Below are positions 1-6,832 of a DNA stretch of 64,000 nucleotides, in pieces (position 1 is the stretch's first letter; each line of letters begins with the position of its first letter). Source of the DNA: CAXQZM01 sp965229645 (GTDB lineage: Bacteria; Pseudomonadota; Alphaproteobacteria; UBA7985); NCBI GenBank assembly GCA_965229645.1, contig OZ245893.1, positions 992,001-1,056,000 of the forward strand, in the 5' to 3' direction. Below the pieces are notes generated by a model, which ran no database searches, was not told the DNA's origin, and worked only from the letters and a program-made list of their open reading frames with translations. Made by a program: the position numbers and the translations under genes.

Positions 1-21
1 AACTTTTTTGGCCGTTGGTAT
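1..21 (-). repeat. ATACCARCGG-family MITE, terminal fragment cut by window edge
   Basis: The first 21 bases match the terminal stem-loop arm of the repeat family seen at 4440, 6816, 13034, 30789, 32477 and 52183, and they end in the family terminus CCGTTGGTAT. The rest of the copy lies outside the window. It ends five bases before the start codon of the first gene. Confidence 0.8.
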
Positions 22-26
22 AGCAC

Positions 27-1181
27 ATGCGTGTTGCCGTTGCTGGCGTTGGACTTCGGTCCAGTTACGTCCTATCGCTGTTCAAAGCCGCATGCCCCGA
101 TCTGACCTTCGTCGGTTACGTTGACCCGCAGCCAAGCCACCTGGCGGCGCTCGATGCCACCATGCCGCAGTATGAGGACGCGGACACCATGCTGCGGCAA
201 ACCCAGCCCGACCTATTTTTTATCGGGTCCCCCAACCTATTTCACCTAAGCCACATTCGTGCGGGCCTAGAGGCCGATGTTCCCTACATCTTCACCGAAA
301 AACCCGTTGTTGTCTCGATCGAGGAAACGCTGGCCCTGTGCGCTTTGTTGGCCCAGCACGCGGGCGTCTCGCGCCTCCTTGTCGGCTTGGTCTTGCGCTA
401 CTCGCAACATATGCGCGATCTGTTTGCGGCGATTGACGCGGGGGTCTTGGGACCCATCGCCTCGCTGGAGGCCAATGAACACATAGGGCCCTACCACGGA
501 TCCTTCTTTATGCGCGACTGGCGGCGCAAGACCGACCTTTCGGGCGGATTCATGCTGGAAAAGTGCTGCCACGATTTGGACCTTTACAATCGGGTCACCG
601 CCTCACGCCCCGCGCGCGTCGCCAGCTTTGGCGGCAAACGTTCTTACATCGATACGCACGCGGACCTAAACGAACGCGAACGCGAAATCTTCGCGCGCAA
701 GGACTCGGTTTGGCGCACGGCGGACGATGCCTTTGCCTCGGACGCCGACATCATCGACTTTCAAACCGCGGTGCTGGAGTACGAAAGCGGCGCCAGCTTG
801 GCCTTTCACACCAATTTGAATGTGCCCGATGAGCATCGGCGATTTTGTGTCATCGGCGCCAAGGGCATGGCCGAAGGGGACTTTGTCCGCGGGCACCTCA
901 AGATTACCCAACGCGACGGGACCGTGTATTTGCACCAAGACTATGGCGGGCAAGGATCGGATCAGCACAGCGTTCACTACGGGGCGGACGAGCGCATGGT
1001 CGCCGACCTGCTCCAGCACATGGAAACGGGCGCCGCGCCCCTGCCCGTTACGGTATTGGATGCCCTTGAGGCGGGCATTGCCGCCCTGGCCCTCGATCAG
1101 GCGCGGGAACGCCGCCAGGTGGTTGAGTTGCACGACACCTGGGCCGCTTTCGACCAGTATGGATTGCAAGATCGGTCATGA
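27..1181 (+). CDS. Gfo/Idh/MocA-family NAD(P)-dependent oxidoreductase
   Basis: This is a 384-residue cytoplasmic oxidoreductase of the family that oxidises sugars, inositols and their derivatives with NAD(P). The N-terminal Rossmann fold starts at residue 3 with the glycine motif GVGLRSS. The EKP signature at residues 91-93 is the usual Gfo/Idh lysine motif, and E178-x3-H182-D183 resembles the conserved catalytic-site region. It is the first visible gene of a co-directional cluster with a SIS isomerase, a ROK kinase and a GatZ-like protein, so it probably oxidises a sugar or amino sugar. The ATG lies five bases after a MITE end and I see no good ribosome-binding site before it. The substrate cannot be read from the sequence. 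Confidence 0.85.
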   Translation: MRVAVAGVGLRSSYVLSLFKAACPDLTFVGYVDPQPSHLAALDATMPQYEDADTMLRQTQPDLFFIGSPNLFHLSHIRAGLEADVPYIFTEKPVVVSIEETLALCALLAQHAGVSRLLVGLVLRYSQHMRDLFAAIDAGVLGPIASLEANEHIGPYHGSFFMRDWRRKTDLSGGFMLEKCCHDLDLYNRVTASRPARVASFGGKRSYIDTHADLNEREREIFARKDSVWRTADDAFASDADIIDFQTAVLEYESGASLAFHTNLNVPDEHRRFCVIGAKGMAEGDFVRGHLKITQRDGTVYLHQDYGGQGSDQHSVHYGADERMVADLLQHMETGAAPLPVTVLDALEAGIAALALDQARERRQVVELHDTWAAFDQYGLQDRS

Positions 1182-1249
1182 TTCAAACACCCCGCCCGCC
1201 CCATCAAGGCACGCGTGCCTCCACCCCGCATCCGCCATAACTTAGGTCC

Positions 1250-2308
1250 ATGACGCCCCTAGACCGCTGGCATACCTGGCGCGAGATTTTGGCGCAGCCG
1301 TCGATTTGGCGGTCCTGGGCAGCGCAGTTCGACCCAGAACCCGCGCGCCGCTGGCTCGCCACCTGCGCGCCCGAGGAGATTTGGTGCTGCGGCTCGGGGT
1401 CGAGCGCCTACATCGGCGACATTCTCGCCGCGGGCTTAGAGGGGCGCGGCGGGCTGCGCGCCGTCCCTGCGACCGATTTGATCGCCCGTCCCGCCGCCTT
1501 CTTGGACACGGCCCATCCGCTCGTCGTCAACTTTGGCCGCTCGGGCAACTCCGCAGAGACCGTTGGAACCCTCAACGCCTTGGACGCGCTGAAACCCAGC
1601 GCTCCGCGTCTAAATATAACTTGCAATCCTAAGAGTGCCCTCGCGACGCGCACGCGGCCCCAGGACCATCTCATCGTCTTGCCCGCGGCGACCCACGACC
1701 AGGGTTTTGCCATGACCAGCAGCTTTTCAACCCTGCTGCTAACTGCCCTGCGGGTCTTAAGCGAGGATTCCAGCCCAGCGCGCCTTATGCGCGCCGCCGA
1801 CACGGGCGAAGGTCTGCTCGCCGCCCTGCCTAATCTGGTCGACCCCGCCCCCGTCCGGGTGGCGTTCTTGGGCTCGGGCGCGCTGACGTTCGTCGCCCGC
1901 GAGGCGGCGCTGAAAGTGATGGAGCTGTCAGCTGGCACCATTGCCTGTCTTTGGGACAGCATTCTCGGCTTTCGACACGGCCCCAAATCCTTCGTGCAGC
2001 CAGGCACGCTGCTCGTTGTCTTTGGCGGGTACGACACGCAAAACCTGCACTATGAGCGTGATTTGATCGACGAGCTTGGCCGGCAGTTCCCCGCGGCGCG
2101 ATTGATCCACCTCGGGCCGTCGGGGGACGTGCCAGTGGCCCAGCCCGACGGCCCCCTATGGGCCGCGGCCCCTATGGTCTTGTTTGCGCAAGTTGCTAGC
2201 GCGCTCTGGGCCAACGCCGCTGGCCTCAACGTTGACGATCCATTCGCGGGTCGCGGAACCCTGACGCGCGTGGTCGCCGACGTCAGGCTCTACGGGGCCG
2301 CAGCATGA
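1250..2308 (+). CDS. SIS-domain sugar isomerase (AgaS/GlmS-isomerase-like)
   Basis: This 352-residue protein has two SIS (sugar isomerase) domains and no glutaminase domain. The first holds CGSGSSAY near residue 47 and GRSGNSAE near 96-103. The second holds GSGALTFVAREAALKVMELS followed by a RHGP motif. Proteins of this kind isomerise or deaminate phosphorylated amino sugars (AgaS, FrlB and GlmS-isomerase relatives). Its stop overlaps the start of the ROK kinase as ATGA, which argues for translational coupling. The gene lies 68 bp after the Gfo/Idh gene. A role in catabolism of an amino sugar or Amadori-type compound is inferred from context. Confidence 0.85.
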   Translation: MTPLDRWHTWREILAQPSIWRSWAAQFDPEPARRWLATCAPEEIWCCGSGSSAYIGDILAAGLEGRGGLRAVPATDLIARPAAFLDTAHPLVVNFGRSGNSAETVGTLNALDALKPSAPRLNITCNPKSALATRTRPQDHLIVLPAATHDQGFAMTSSFSTLLLTALRVLSEDSSPARLMRAADTGEGLLAALPNLVDPAPVRVAFLGSGALTFVAREAALKVMELSAGTIACLWDSILGFRHGPKSFVQPGTLLVVFGGYDTQNLHYERDLIDELGRQFPAARLIHLGPSGDVPVAQPDGPLWAAAPMVLFAQVASALWANAAGLNVDDPFAGRGTLTRVVADVRLYGAAA

Positions 2309-3219
2309 TCCAGGCGGCGGGCATCGATTTGGGCGGCAGCAAGTCCGAAGTTCAGCTGTTTGATCGGGACTGGCAACTTGTCGACCGCCGCCGTGACGAA
2401 ACCAGCGCCAGCTACCCCGACCTGATCGCGCTGCTCAGTGATCAGATTGCGTGGACGCAGCGGCAGGCGGGCACACCCGTGCCGATTGGCCTGGGCGCGG
2501 CGGGGTTGCTATCGCCCGACGGCACCAACTTTGCCGCCAACCTGCCGTCGACGGGCAAGCCCTTGCTCGCCGACTTGCGCAAGGCCAGCGGCCATCGGGT
2601 GACCTACACCAACGACTGTCAGGCCGTCGCGCTGTCCGAATCAAGATTCGGCGTCGGCGCGGGCCATCAGCAAGTTATGGCCCTGATCCTGGGAACCGGC
2701 GTTGGCGGTGCCACCGTCACCCATGGGCGGCTGCGCGCGGGCGCGGTAGGGACGGGCGGGGAATTCGGCCATATCCCCGCCTCGGCCGCTGTCGTACGCG
2801 AATTTGGGTTGCCAATTTTCCCGTGCGGATGCGGGCGCCAAGGGTGCGTTGAAACCTACATCAGCGGCCCAGGGCTGTCGCGGTTGGCGGAAACGCTGAT
2901 CGGGCGAACCTTCACGCCGTGTGAGATCGCGACCTTGCATGCTACGGACCCGCAAGCGGCCCTGGTGTGGCGCGCCTGGACCGAAATGACGGCAGACTTG
3001 CTCGTCTCGCTCGTGCAGATCAACGACCCCGACCTGATCGTCTTGGCAGGCGGGCTAAGCCAGATGCCAGGGGTCATTGAGGCCTTAACAAAGGCCTTCG
3101 AGGCTCGGCAATTTTGCGGTTTCGGCAACCCGAAGTTGGTGCTGGCCGAGGGCGGCGATGCCAGCGGCGCGCGCGGCGCTGCCTACGCCGCCTTTTTGGA
3201 TACGCCGCGCCATGCTTGA
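2305..3219 (+). CDS. ROK-family sugar kinase
   Basis: This 304-residue protein is a ROK (repressor/ORF/kinase) sugar kinase without a DNA-binding N-terminus. It has the phosphate-binding DLGGSK motif at residues 8-13, the substrate/catalytic TND motif at 102-104, GTGVGG at 130-135, EFGH at 153-156 and the zinc-binding CGCGRQGC cluster at 174-181. It would phosphorylate a hexose or N-acetylhexosamine with ATP in the cytoplasm. The start overlaps the SIS gene by four bases and its last codons overlap the start of the GatZ-like gene, so the three genes are tightly coupled. Confidence 0.9.
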   Translation: MIQAAGIDLGGSKSEVQLFDRDWQLVDRRRDETSASYPDLIALLSDQIAWTQRQAGTPVPIGLGAAGLLSPDGTNFAANLPSTGKPLLADLRKASGHRVTYTNDCQAVALSESRFGVGAGHQQVMALILGTGVGGATVTHGRLRAGAVGTGGEFGHIPASAAVVREFGLPIFPCGCGRQGCVETYISGPGLSRLAETLIGRTFTPCEIATLHATDPQAALVWRAWTEMTADLLVSLVQINDPDLIVLAGGLSQMPGVIEALTKAFEARQFCGFGNPKLVLAEGGDASGARGAAYAAFLDTPRHA

Positions 3220-4462
3220 TCGTCTCTACGAGGGCATCCAGCGCAACCGCGCGGGCGCGCCCGTCGCCCTGGTGTCGGTCTGCTCGGCGCATCCCGACGT
3301 GCTGCGGGCGGCGCTGAATTGGGCCGAGCGCGGCGACCGCGCCCTGATTGTCGAGGCCACCAGCAATCAGGTCAACCAAGACGGAGGTTACACGGGCCTC
3401 CGACCCCGTGACTTTGCGCACCAGGTGCGCGCCCAAGCTACCGCGCAGGGCGTTGCCTGGGAACGCCTTATTCTGGGTGGCGACCATCTTGGGCCGCAAG
3501 CGTGGAAAACCTTGAGCGCCGACGCGGCCATGGCCAAGTCCGTCACCTTGGTCGATGCCTATGTCGCGGCGGGCTTCCAGAAAATTCATCTCGACTGCTC
3601 CCATGCCTGTGCCGACGACCCCGAGCCTCTGGACGACACCCAAATCGCGCAACGGTCCGCGCAGCTGGCCCAGGCATGCGAACGGGCGTGCGAACGGACA
3701 CGCCAAGGCGACCCACCCGCCTACGTGATCGGCACCGAAGTGCCGACCCCAGGCGGGGGCACTAGGCCCGACCACCGGCCGCAGATCACCTCGCCGCAGG
3801 CGGCGCGCCGCACGCTCGATGCCCATGCGCAAGCGGGCCTCGGGGGCCTCAAGGACCGCATCGTCGGGTTGGTGGTGCAACCTGGCGTCGAGTTTCTGCC
3901 GCTTGGCGTCCATGCCCTGCCCGAAGACGACGACCCCCAGTTGCGCGACGTCATGCTGGCCTGGCCGCGTTTGGTGCTGGAGGCGCATTCGACCGACTAT
4001 CAACGCCCGCGCGCCTTGCGTCGTCTAGCCGAATGGGGATTTGGGTTCTTGAAGGTTGGCCCTGCCCTCACCTTCGCCGTTCGCCAGGCGCTCTACAGTC
4101 TCGACCAGGCCCTTACCTATGGCGGGCAAGGTGTCGGCCTGTTTGACCGCATGGAACGGGTCATGCTGGACGACGACCAGCATTGGCGCCAGCACTATGA
4201 CCCGCACGATAAGTTGGCGCGGCACTTTGGCCTGTCGGATCGCATCCGCTACTACTGGACGGCCCCGCGCGCGCAGCGGGCGGTTGCAGCGTTGCGCGTG
4301 CAGGTCCAGACGGCGCGTCTGCCCGACCCCGTGCTGCGGCAGGTCTTCGCCCCGCACGTCCTCGACCGCGCCGATCAGTTGGCAGGCCCGCTGGACCAGC
4401 GCCTGATCGACGCCAGCGTTGAGCAGGTCCTGGACGCTTATACCAACGGCGAAAAAAGTTGA
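3212..4462 (+). CDS. gatZ: GatZ/KbaZ-like D-tagatose-1,6-bisphosphate aldolase subunit
   Basis: This 416-residue protein belongs to the GatZ/KbaZ family, the chaperone-like subunit of class II tagatose-bisphosphate aldolase. The ATG at 3212 overlaps the end of the ROK gene and gives the normal N-terminus with CSAHPDVL; an upstream in-frame start at 3158 would add residues antisense to no signal. Conserved stretches include EATSNQVNQDGGYTG and GGDHLGP. The partner catalytic subunit (GatY/KbaY) is not in the window. The last seven residues and the TGA stop are encoded by the MITE that begins at 4440, so the native C-terminus has been replaced. Family is clear; the actual substrate is not. Confidence 0.85.
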   Translation: MLDRLYEGIQRNRAGAPVALVSVCSAHPDVLRAALNWAERGDRALIVEATSNQVNQDGGYTGLRPRDFAHQVRAQATAQGVAWERLILGGDHLGPQAWKTLSADAAMAKSVTLVDAYVAAGFQKIHLDCSHACADDPEPLDDTQIAQRSAQLAQACERACERTRQGDPPAYVIGTEVPTPGGGTRPDHRPQITSPQAARRTLDAHAQAGLGGLKDRIVGLVVQPGVEFLPLGVHALPEDDDPQLRDVMLAWPRLVLEAHSTDYQRPRALRRLAEWGFGFLKVGPALTFAVRQALYSLDQALTYGGQGVGLFDRMERVMLDDDQHWRQHYDPHDKLARHFGLSDRIRYYWTAPRAQRAVAALRVQVQTARLPDPVLRQVFAPHVLDRADQLAGPLDQRLIDASVEQVLDAYTNGEKS

Positions 4463-4653
4463 CACTTTTTTGGCCGTTTTATGTCTCACGGCAGAAACGC
4501 TTCGCGTTTCGGCTTTCAGGGTTGCGGTCTCTACTCGCTCGCTTTGCTCGCTCAGCCCGACCGCAGGACGGGGCCTTCGCTTATACCCCGAGGCGCGTGT
4601 CCGCTATTCTCGGGGCCGCTACGGGGGCCGCAGTCGCGGCCCTTATACCAGCG
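4440..4653 (+). repeat. ATACCARCGG-family MITE, long form, truncated at its far end
   Basis: The copy starts with ATACCAACGG, followed by a stem-loop with 15-bp arms around TGAC, then the palindromic GAAACGCTTCGCGTTTC, a CTCGCTCG-rich stretch found in the long form only, and the GC-rich block ending CGGCCCTTATACCAGCG. The closing 42-bp mini-hairpin is missing or decayed after 4653. It overlaps the 3' end of the GatZ-like gene. Bases 4663-4764 behind it, up to cutC, show no gene or clear structure. Confidence 0.85.
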
Positions 4654-4764
4654 AGCTAGGCGGCGAACGCCACGAGGACTAGCGACCAAGTGGGAGCGCA
4701 GCCTGCGTGGCGCTTGAACGCCACAAAAGGGGAGTTGAATAGGACCCTTGGTAAAAGGCGCGGC

Positions 4765-5463
4765 GTGGCTTTTAGCTTAGAGGTTTGCGTCGATAACTCC
4801 CGCGACCTGGCCTTGGCCGTGGCCGCGGGGGTTGACCGCATTGAGTTGTGTCGGGACTTGTCTGTCGGGGGACTGACGCCGACCGATGACCTGATCGCGG
4901 TTGCCCGCGCGGCCCCCATCCCCGTCTACGCCATGATTCGACCGCGCGCGGGGGATTTCTGTTTTTCCCGCGCGGACCTGGACCTTATGGCCGACGACAT
5001 AACCAAGGTCCGCGCGGCGGGCTTGGCGGGCGTCGTCCTCGGCGTCGCAACGGCCACGGGCGCACTCGATACAGCAGCCCTGGGCGCGCTGGCCGAACGC
5101 GCGCACGGGCTCGGGCGCACCTTGCATCGGGTTGTGGATACTCTGGCGGACCCTGCCGCCAGCCTTGCCCCCGCCATGGCGCTGGGCTTTGAACGCATCC
5201 TCACCTCGGGCGGCAAAGACACGGCGTGCGAAGGCGCCGCAACCCTTGCCCGCATGTGCGCCCTGGCGGGCGAAAACCTCGAGATTATGGCGGGCGGCGG
5301 CGTCCGCGCCGATCAGATCGACCCGTTGCTCCAGATTGGGTGCAGGTCCTTCCACGCCTCCTGCATCCCAGCCAACGCAACGGGACAAGCGCGACGTATA
5401 GATCGCGACGAACTCGCCAAGTTGCTCGGGAAGATCAGAAGCCTAATACCAGCGGCGAATTAG
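4765..5463 (+). CDS. cutC: CutC-family protein
   Basis: This 232-residue TIM-barrel protein belongs to the CutC family, historically linked to copper homeostasis although the biochemical role is unsettled. It shows the family signatures LEVCVDN near the N-terminus, RIELC, MIRPRAGDF, and ILTSGG. The start chosen is the GTG at 4765, preceded by AAAGG, because family members begin close to the LEVCVDS motif. An ATG at 4690 would add 25 residues of low quality. The stop falls inside the 42-bp mini-hairpin that begins at 5446, so the extreme C-terminus is also shaped by a repeat. Confidence 0.88.
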   Translation: MAFSLEVCVDNSRDLALAVAAGVDRIELCRDLSVGGLTPTDDLIAVARAAPIPVYAMIRPRAGDFCFSRADLDLMADDITKVRAAGLAGVVLGVATATGALDTAALGALAERAHGLGRTLHRVVDTLADPAASLAPAMALGFERILTSGGKDTACEGAATLARMCALAGENLEIMAGGGVRADQIDPLLQIGCRSFHASCIPANATGQARRIDRDELAKLLGKIRSLIPAAN

Positions 5464-5487
5464 AATGATTCTAATGATCGCTGGTAT
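5446..5487. repeat. 42-bp mini-hairpin of the ATACCARCGG family (left part of the disrupted copy)
   Basis: This unit is bounded by ATACCAGCGG and CGCTGGTAT. The same unit sits at one end of complete family copies (30470-30511 and, in the other orientation, 32731-32772). Here the rest of its copy continues at 6662 on the far side of the IS630 element. It overlaps the last codons of cutC. Confidence 0.8.
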
Positions 5488-5503
5488 AATACCAACGGAA
5501 AAA

Positions 5504-6046
5504 TTAAATGACCGTTGCCCAATCGCGTTTAGTCACCGACATTATGCGCCTTGGGTCATTGGCAAAGAAGTTCCATGCCTCAGCGCACTTTTGAAGAATT
5601 TCCTCGTATGTGTCGAATACCGATAGTGCGAGTTTGTTTGCTCGCAGATATTGCCAGACGTTTTCCATAGGGTTGAGCTCTGGCGAGTAGGGCGGCAATT
5701 TTAGGAGCGTGATATTCTGGGGTATCTCTAGTTTGTTAGCCAGATGCCAACCTGCGCAATCAAGCACAAGGATCGCATGCGCACCAGTAGCAACCGTTTT
5801 GGAGATTTCCGCTAAGTGCAAGTTCATCGCCTCGGTGTTCACATAAGGCAAGACCAGCCCCGCGGCGACACCCCGTTCGGGACAGGCAGCCCCGAAGATA
5901 TAGCTCCATTGATAACGTGTATCACGCGGCGCACGCGGGCGAGTGCCCTGAGGCGCCCAAATACGCGTCACTGTGCCCTTCTGACCTACGCGCGCCTCAT
6001 CCTGAAACCAAACCTCAAGGGTTTTTTCGCGGGCGTAGTCAGGCAA
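5504..6046 (-). CDS. IS630-1 transposase, DDE catalytic part (frame B)
   Basis: This frame encodes the DDE superfamily endonuclease part of an IS630 transposase. It contains the first catalytic Asp in WFQDEARVG, the second in LVLDCAGWH, and the Glu in NPMENVW, with the typical LPPYSPELNP stretch just before. Translation of this part needs a -1 shift from the upstream frame at the run of eight A residues (6072-6079 on the plus strand); the shifted reading gives about 354 residues in total, the usual size. All three acidic residues are present, so the enzyme may be active. Confidence 0.88.
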   Translation of the reverse strand: MPDYAREKTLEVWFQDEARVGQKGTVTRIWAPQGTRPRAPRDTRYQWSYIFGAACPERGVAAGLVLPYVNTEAMNLHLAEISKTVATGAHAILVLDCAGWHLANKLEIPQNITLLKLPPYSPELNPMENVWQYLRANKLALSVFDTYEEILQKCAEAWNFFANDPRRIMSVTKRDWATVI

Positions 6047-6054
6047 AATATCCG

Positions 6055-6567
6055 TTATGATCTTTGAGAAGTTTTTTTTAGCGCCTCCTGGGCCTCTTTG
6101 TCGGTTTTGGGGTGTTCGGGCCGCACTGTCATACGCCGAAATCCCAGCTTGTCCAAGTAGTTCCCCACTGTGCGCTCACTCACCTCGATCTTCATTTCTT
6201 GTTTGATCCGATCTGCTAAGTCTTTGCGTCGCCAACGTACAACCCCATCGCGCTCAACGTCAGGACCAGCCTTTACCCAAGCTGCAAGTTGGTCCATCTC
6301 AGATCCTTTGATGCGGGGCTTGGCTCCTGCGCCTTTGCGATCTTCCAAACCCCCAACGCCTTCGTCATTATAGCGATGGATCCAATCACGTAGCGACTGT
6401 CGGTCCATGCCGCTACTTTCTGCTGCGTACTTACGAGACACACCTTCCAAAACAAGTGCTATGGAAAGCAATCGCCCGCCAACTCGACCGTTCTTCGCCT
6501 TGCGTGCCAGCGCCCGCAAATCATCGGCACTCTTGTCAAGACGGGTAATGGGAACCGCTGCACTCAT
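6055..6567 (-). CDS. IS630-1 transposase, N-terminal helix-turn-helix part (frame A)
   Basis: This 170-residue frame holds the DNA-binding half of the IS630 transposase: two helix-turn-helix-like regions, including ESSGMDRQSLRDWIHRYN and a second near VSERTVGNYLDKLGFR. The frame terminates shortly after the sequence CTAAAAAAAACT, and a -1 slip there joins it to the DDE part. Such A-run frameshifting is known for IS630 elements. The start ATG at 6567 is preceded by the AT-rich right end of the element. Confidence 0.88.
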   Translation of the reverse strand: MSAAVPITRLDKSADDLRALARKAKNGRVGGRLLSIALVLEGVSRKYAAESSGMDRQSLRDWIHRYNDEGVGGLEDRKGAGAKPRIKGSEMDQLAAWVKAGPDVERDGVVRWRRKDLADRIKQEMKIEVSERTVGNYLDKLGFRRMTVRPEHPKTDKEAQEALKKTSQRS

Positions 6568-6661
6568 ATCATACTCCTATTCAATGATCCCTGCATCGAA
6601 TCAGAATTGGACCACCTTGGGAATACCTAAAATTAAGAGTCGCTCATTCTTGCCGCTGGTA

Positions 6662-6816
6662 TAAGGGCCGCGACTGCGGCCCCCGTAGCGGCCCCGAGAA
6701 TAGCGCGAAAGCGCCTCGGGGTATAAGCGAAGGCCCCGTCGGAGGCGAAACGCGAAGCGTTTCTGCCGTGAGACATAAAACGGCGAAAAAAGTGTCAACT
6801 TTTTTCGCCGTTGGTA
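6662..6816 (-). repeat. ATACCARCGG-family MITE, right part of the copy disrupted by IS630-1
   Basis: This is the body and terminal stem-loop of a short-form copy in reverse orientation, ending CCGTTGGTA at 6816. Its other part is the mini-hairpin at 5446-5487. The copy ends 17 bp beyond the stop codon of the downstream minus-strand dehydrogenase, so its stem-loop with TTTTTTCGCC could end that transcript. That role is inference. Confidence 0.8.
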
Positions 6817-6832
6817 CAAATGCGCCGTGCGG

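Larger units (their letters stand above)
5489..6661 (-). mobile_element. IS630-family insertion sequence (IS630-1)
   Basis: The element is about 1.17 kb, with transposase on the minus strand. The left end ATACCAACGG lies 15 bp from the transposase stop; the right end reads CCGCTGGTA. Removing it, with a TA target duplication (5487-5488 and 6662-6663), restores the MITE junction GGTATAAGGG seen in complete copies at 30470 and 32772. Both ends resemble the MITE ends: the left by ATACCAACGG, an A-rich stretch and GAC; the right over about 30 bp including TAAGAGTC and CCGCTGGTAT. Exact ends could shift by one or two bases. Confidence 0.8.
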
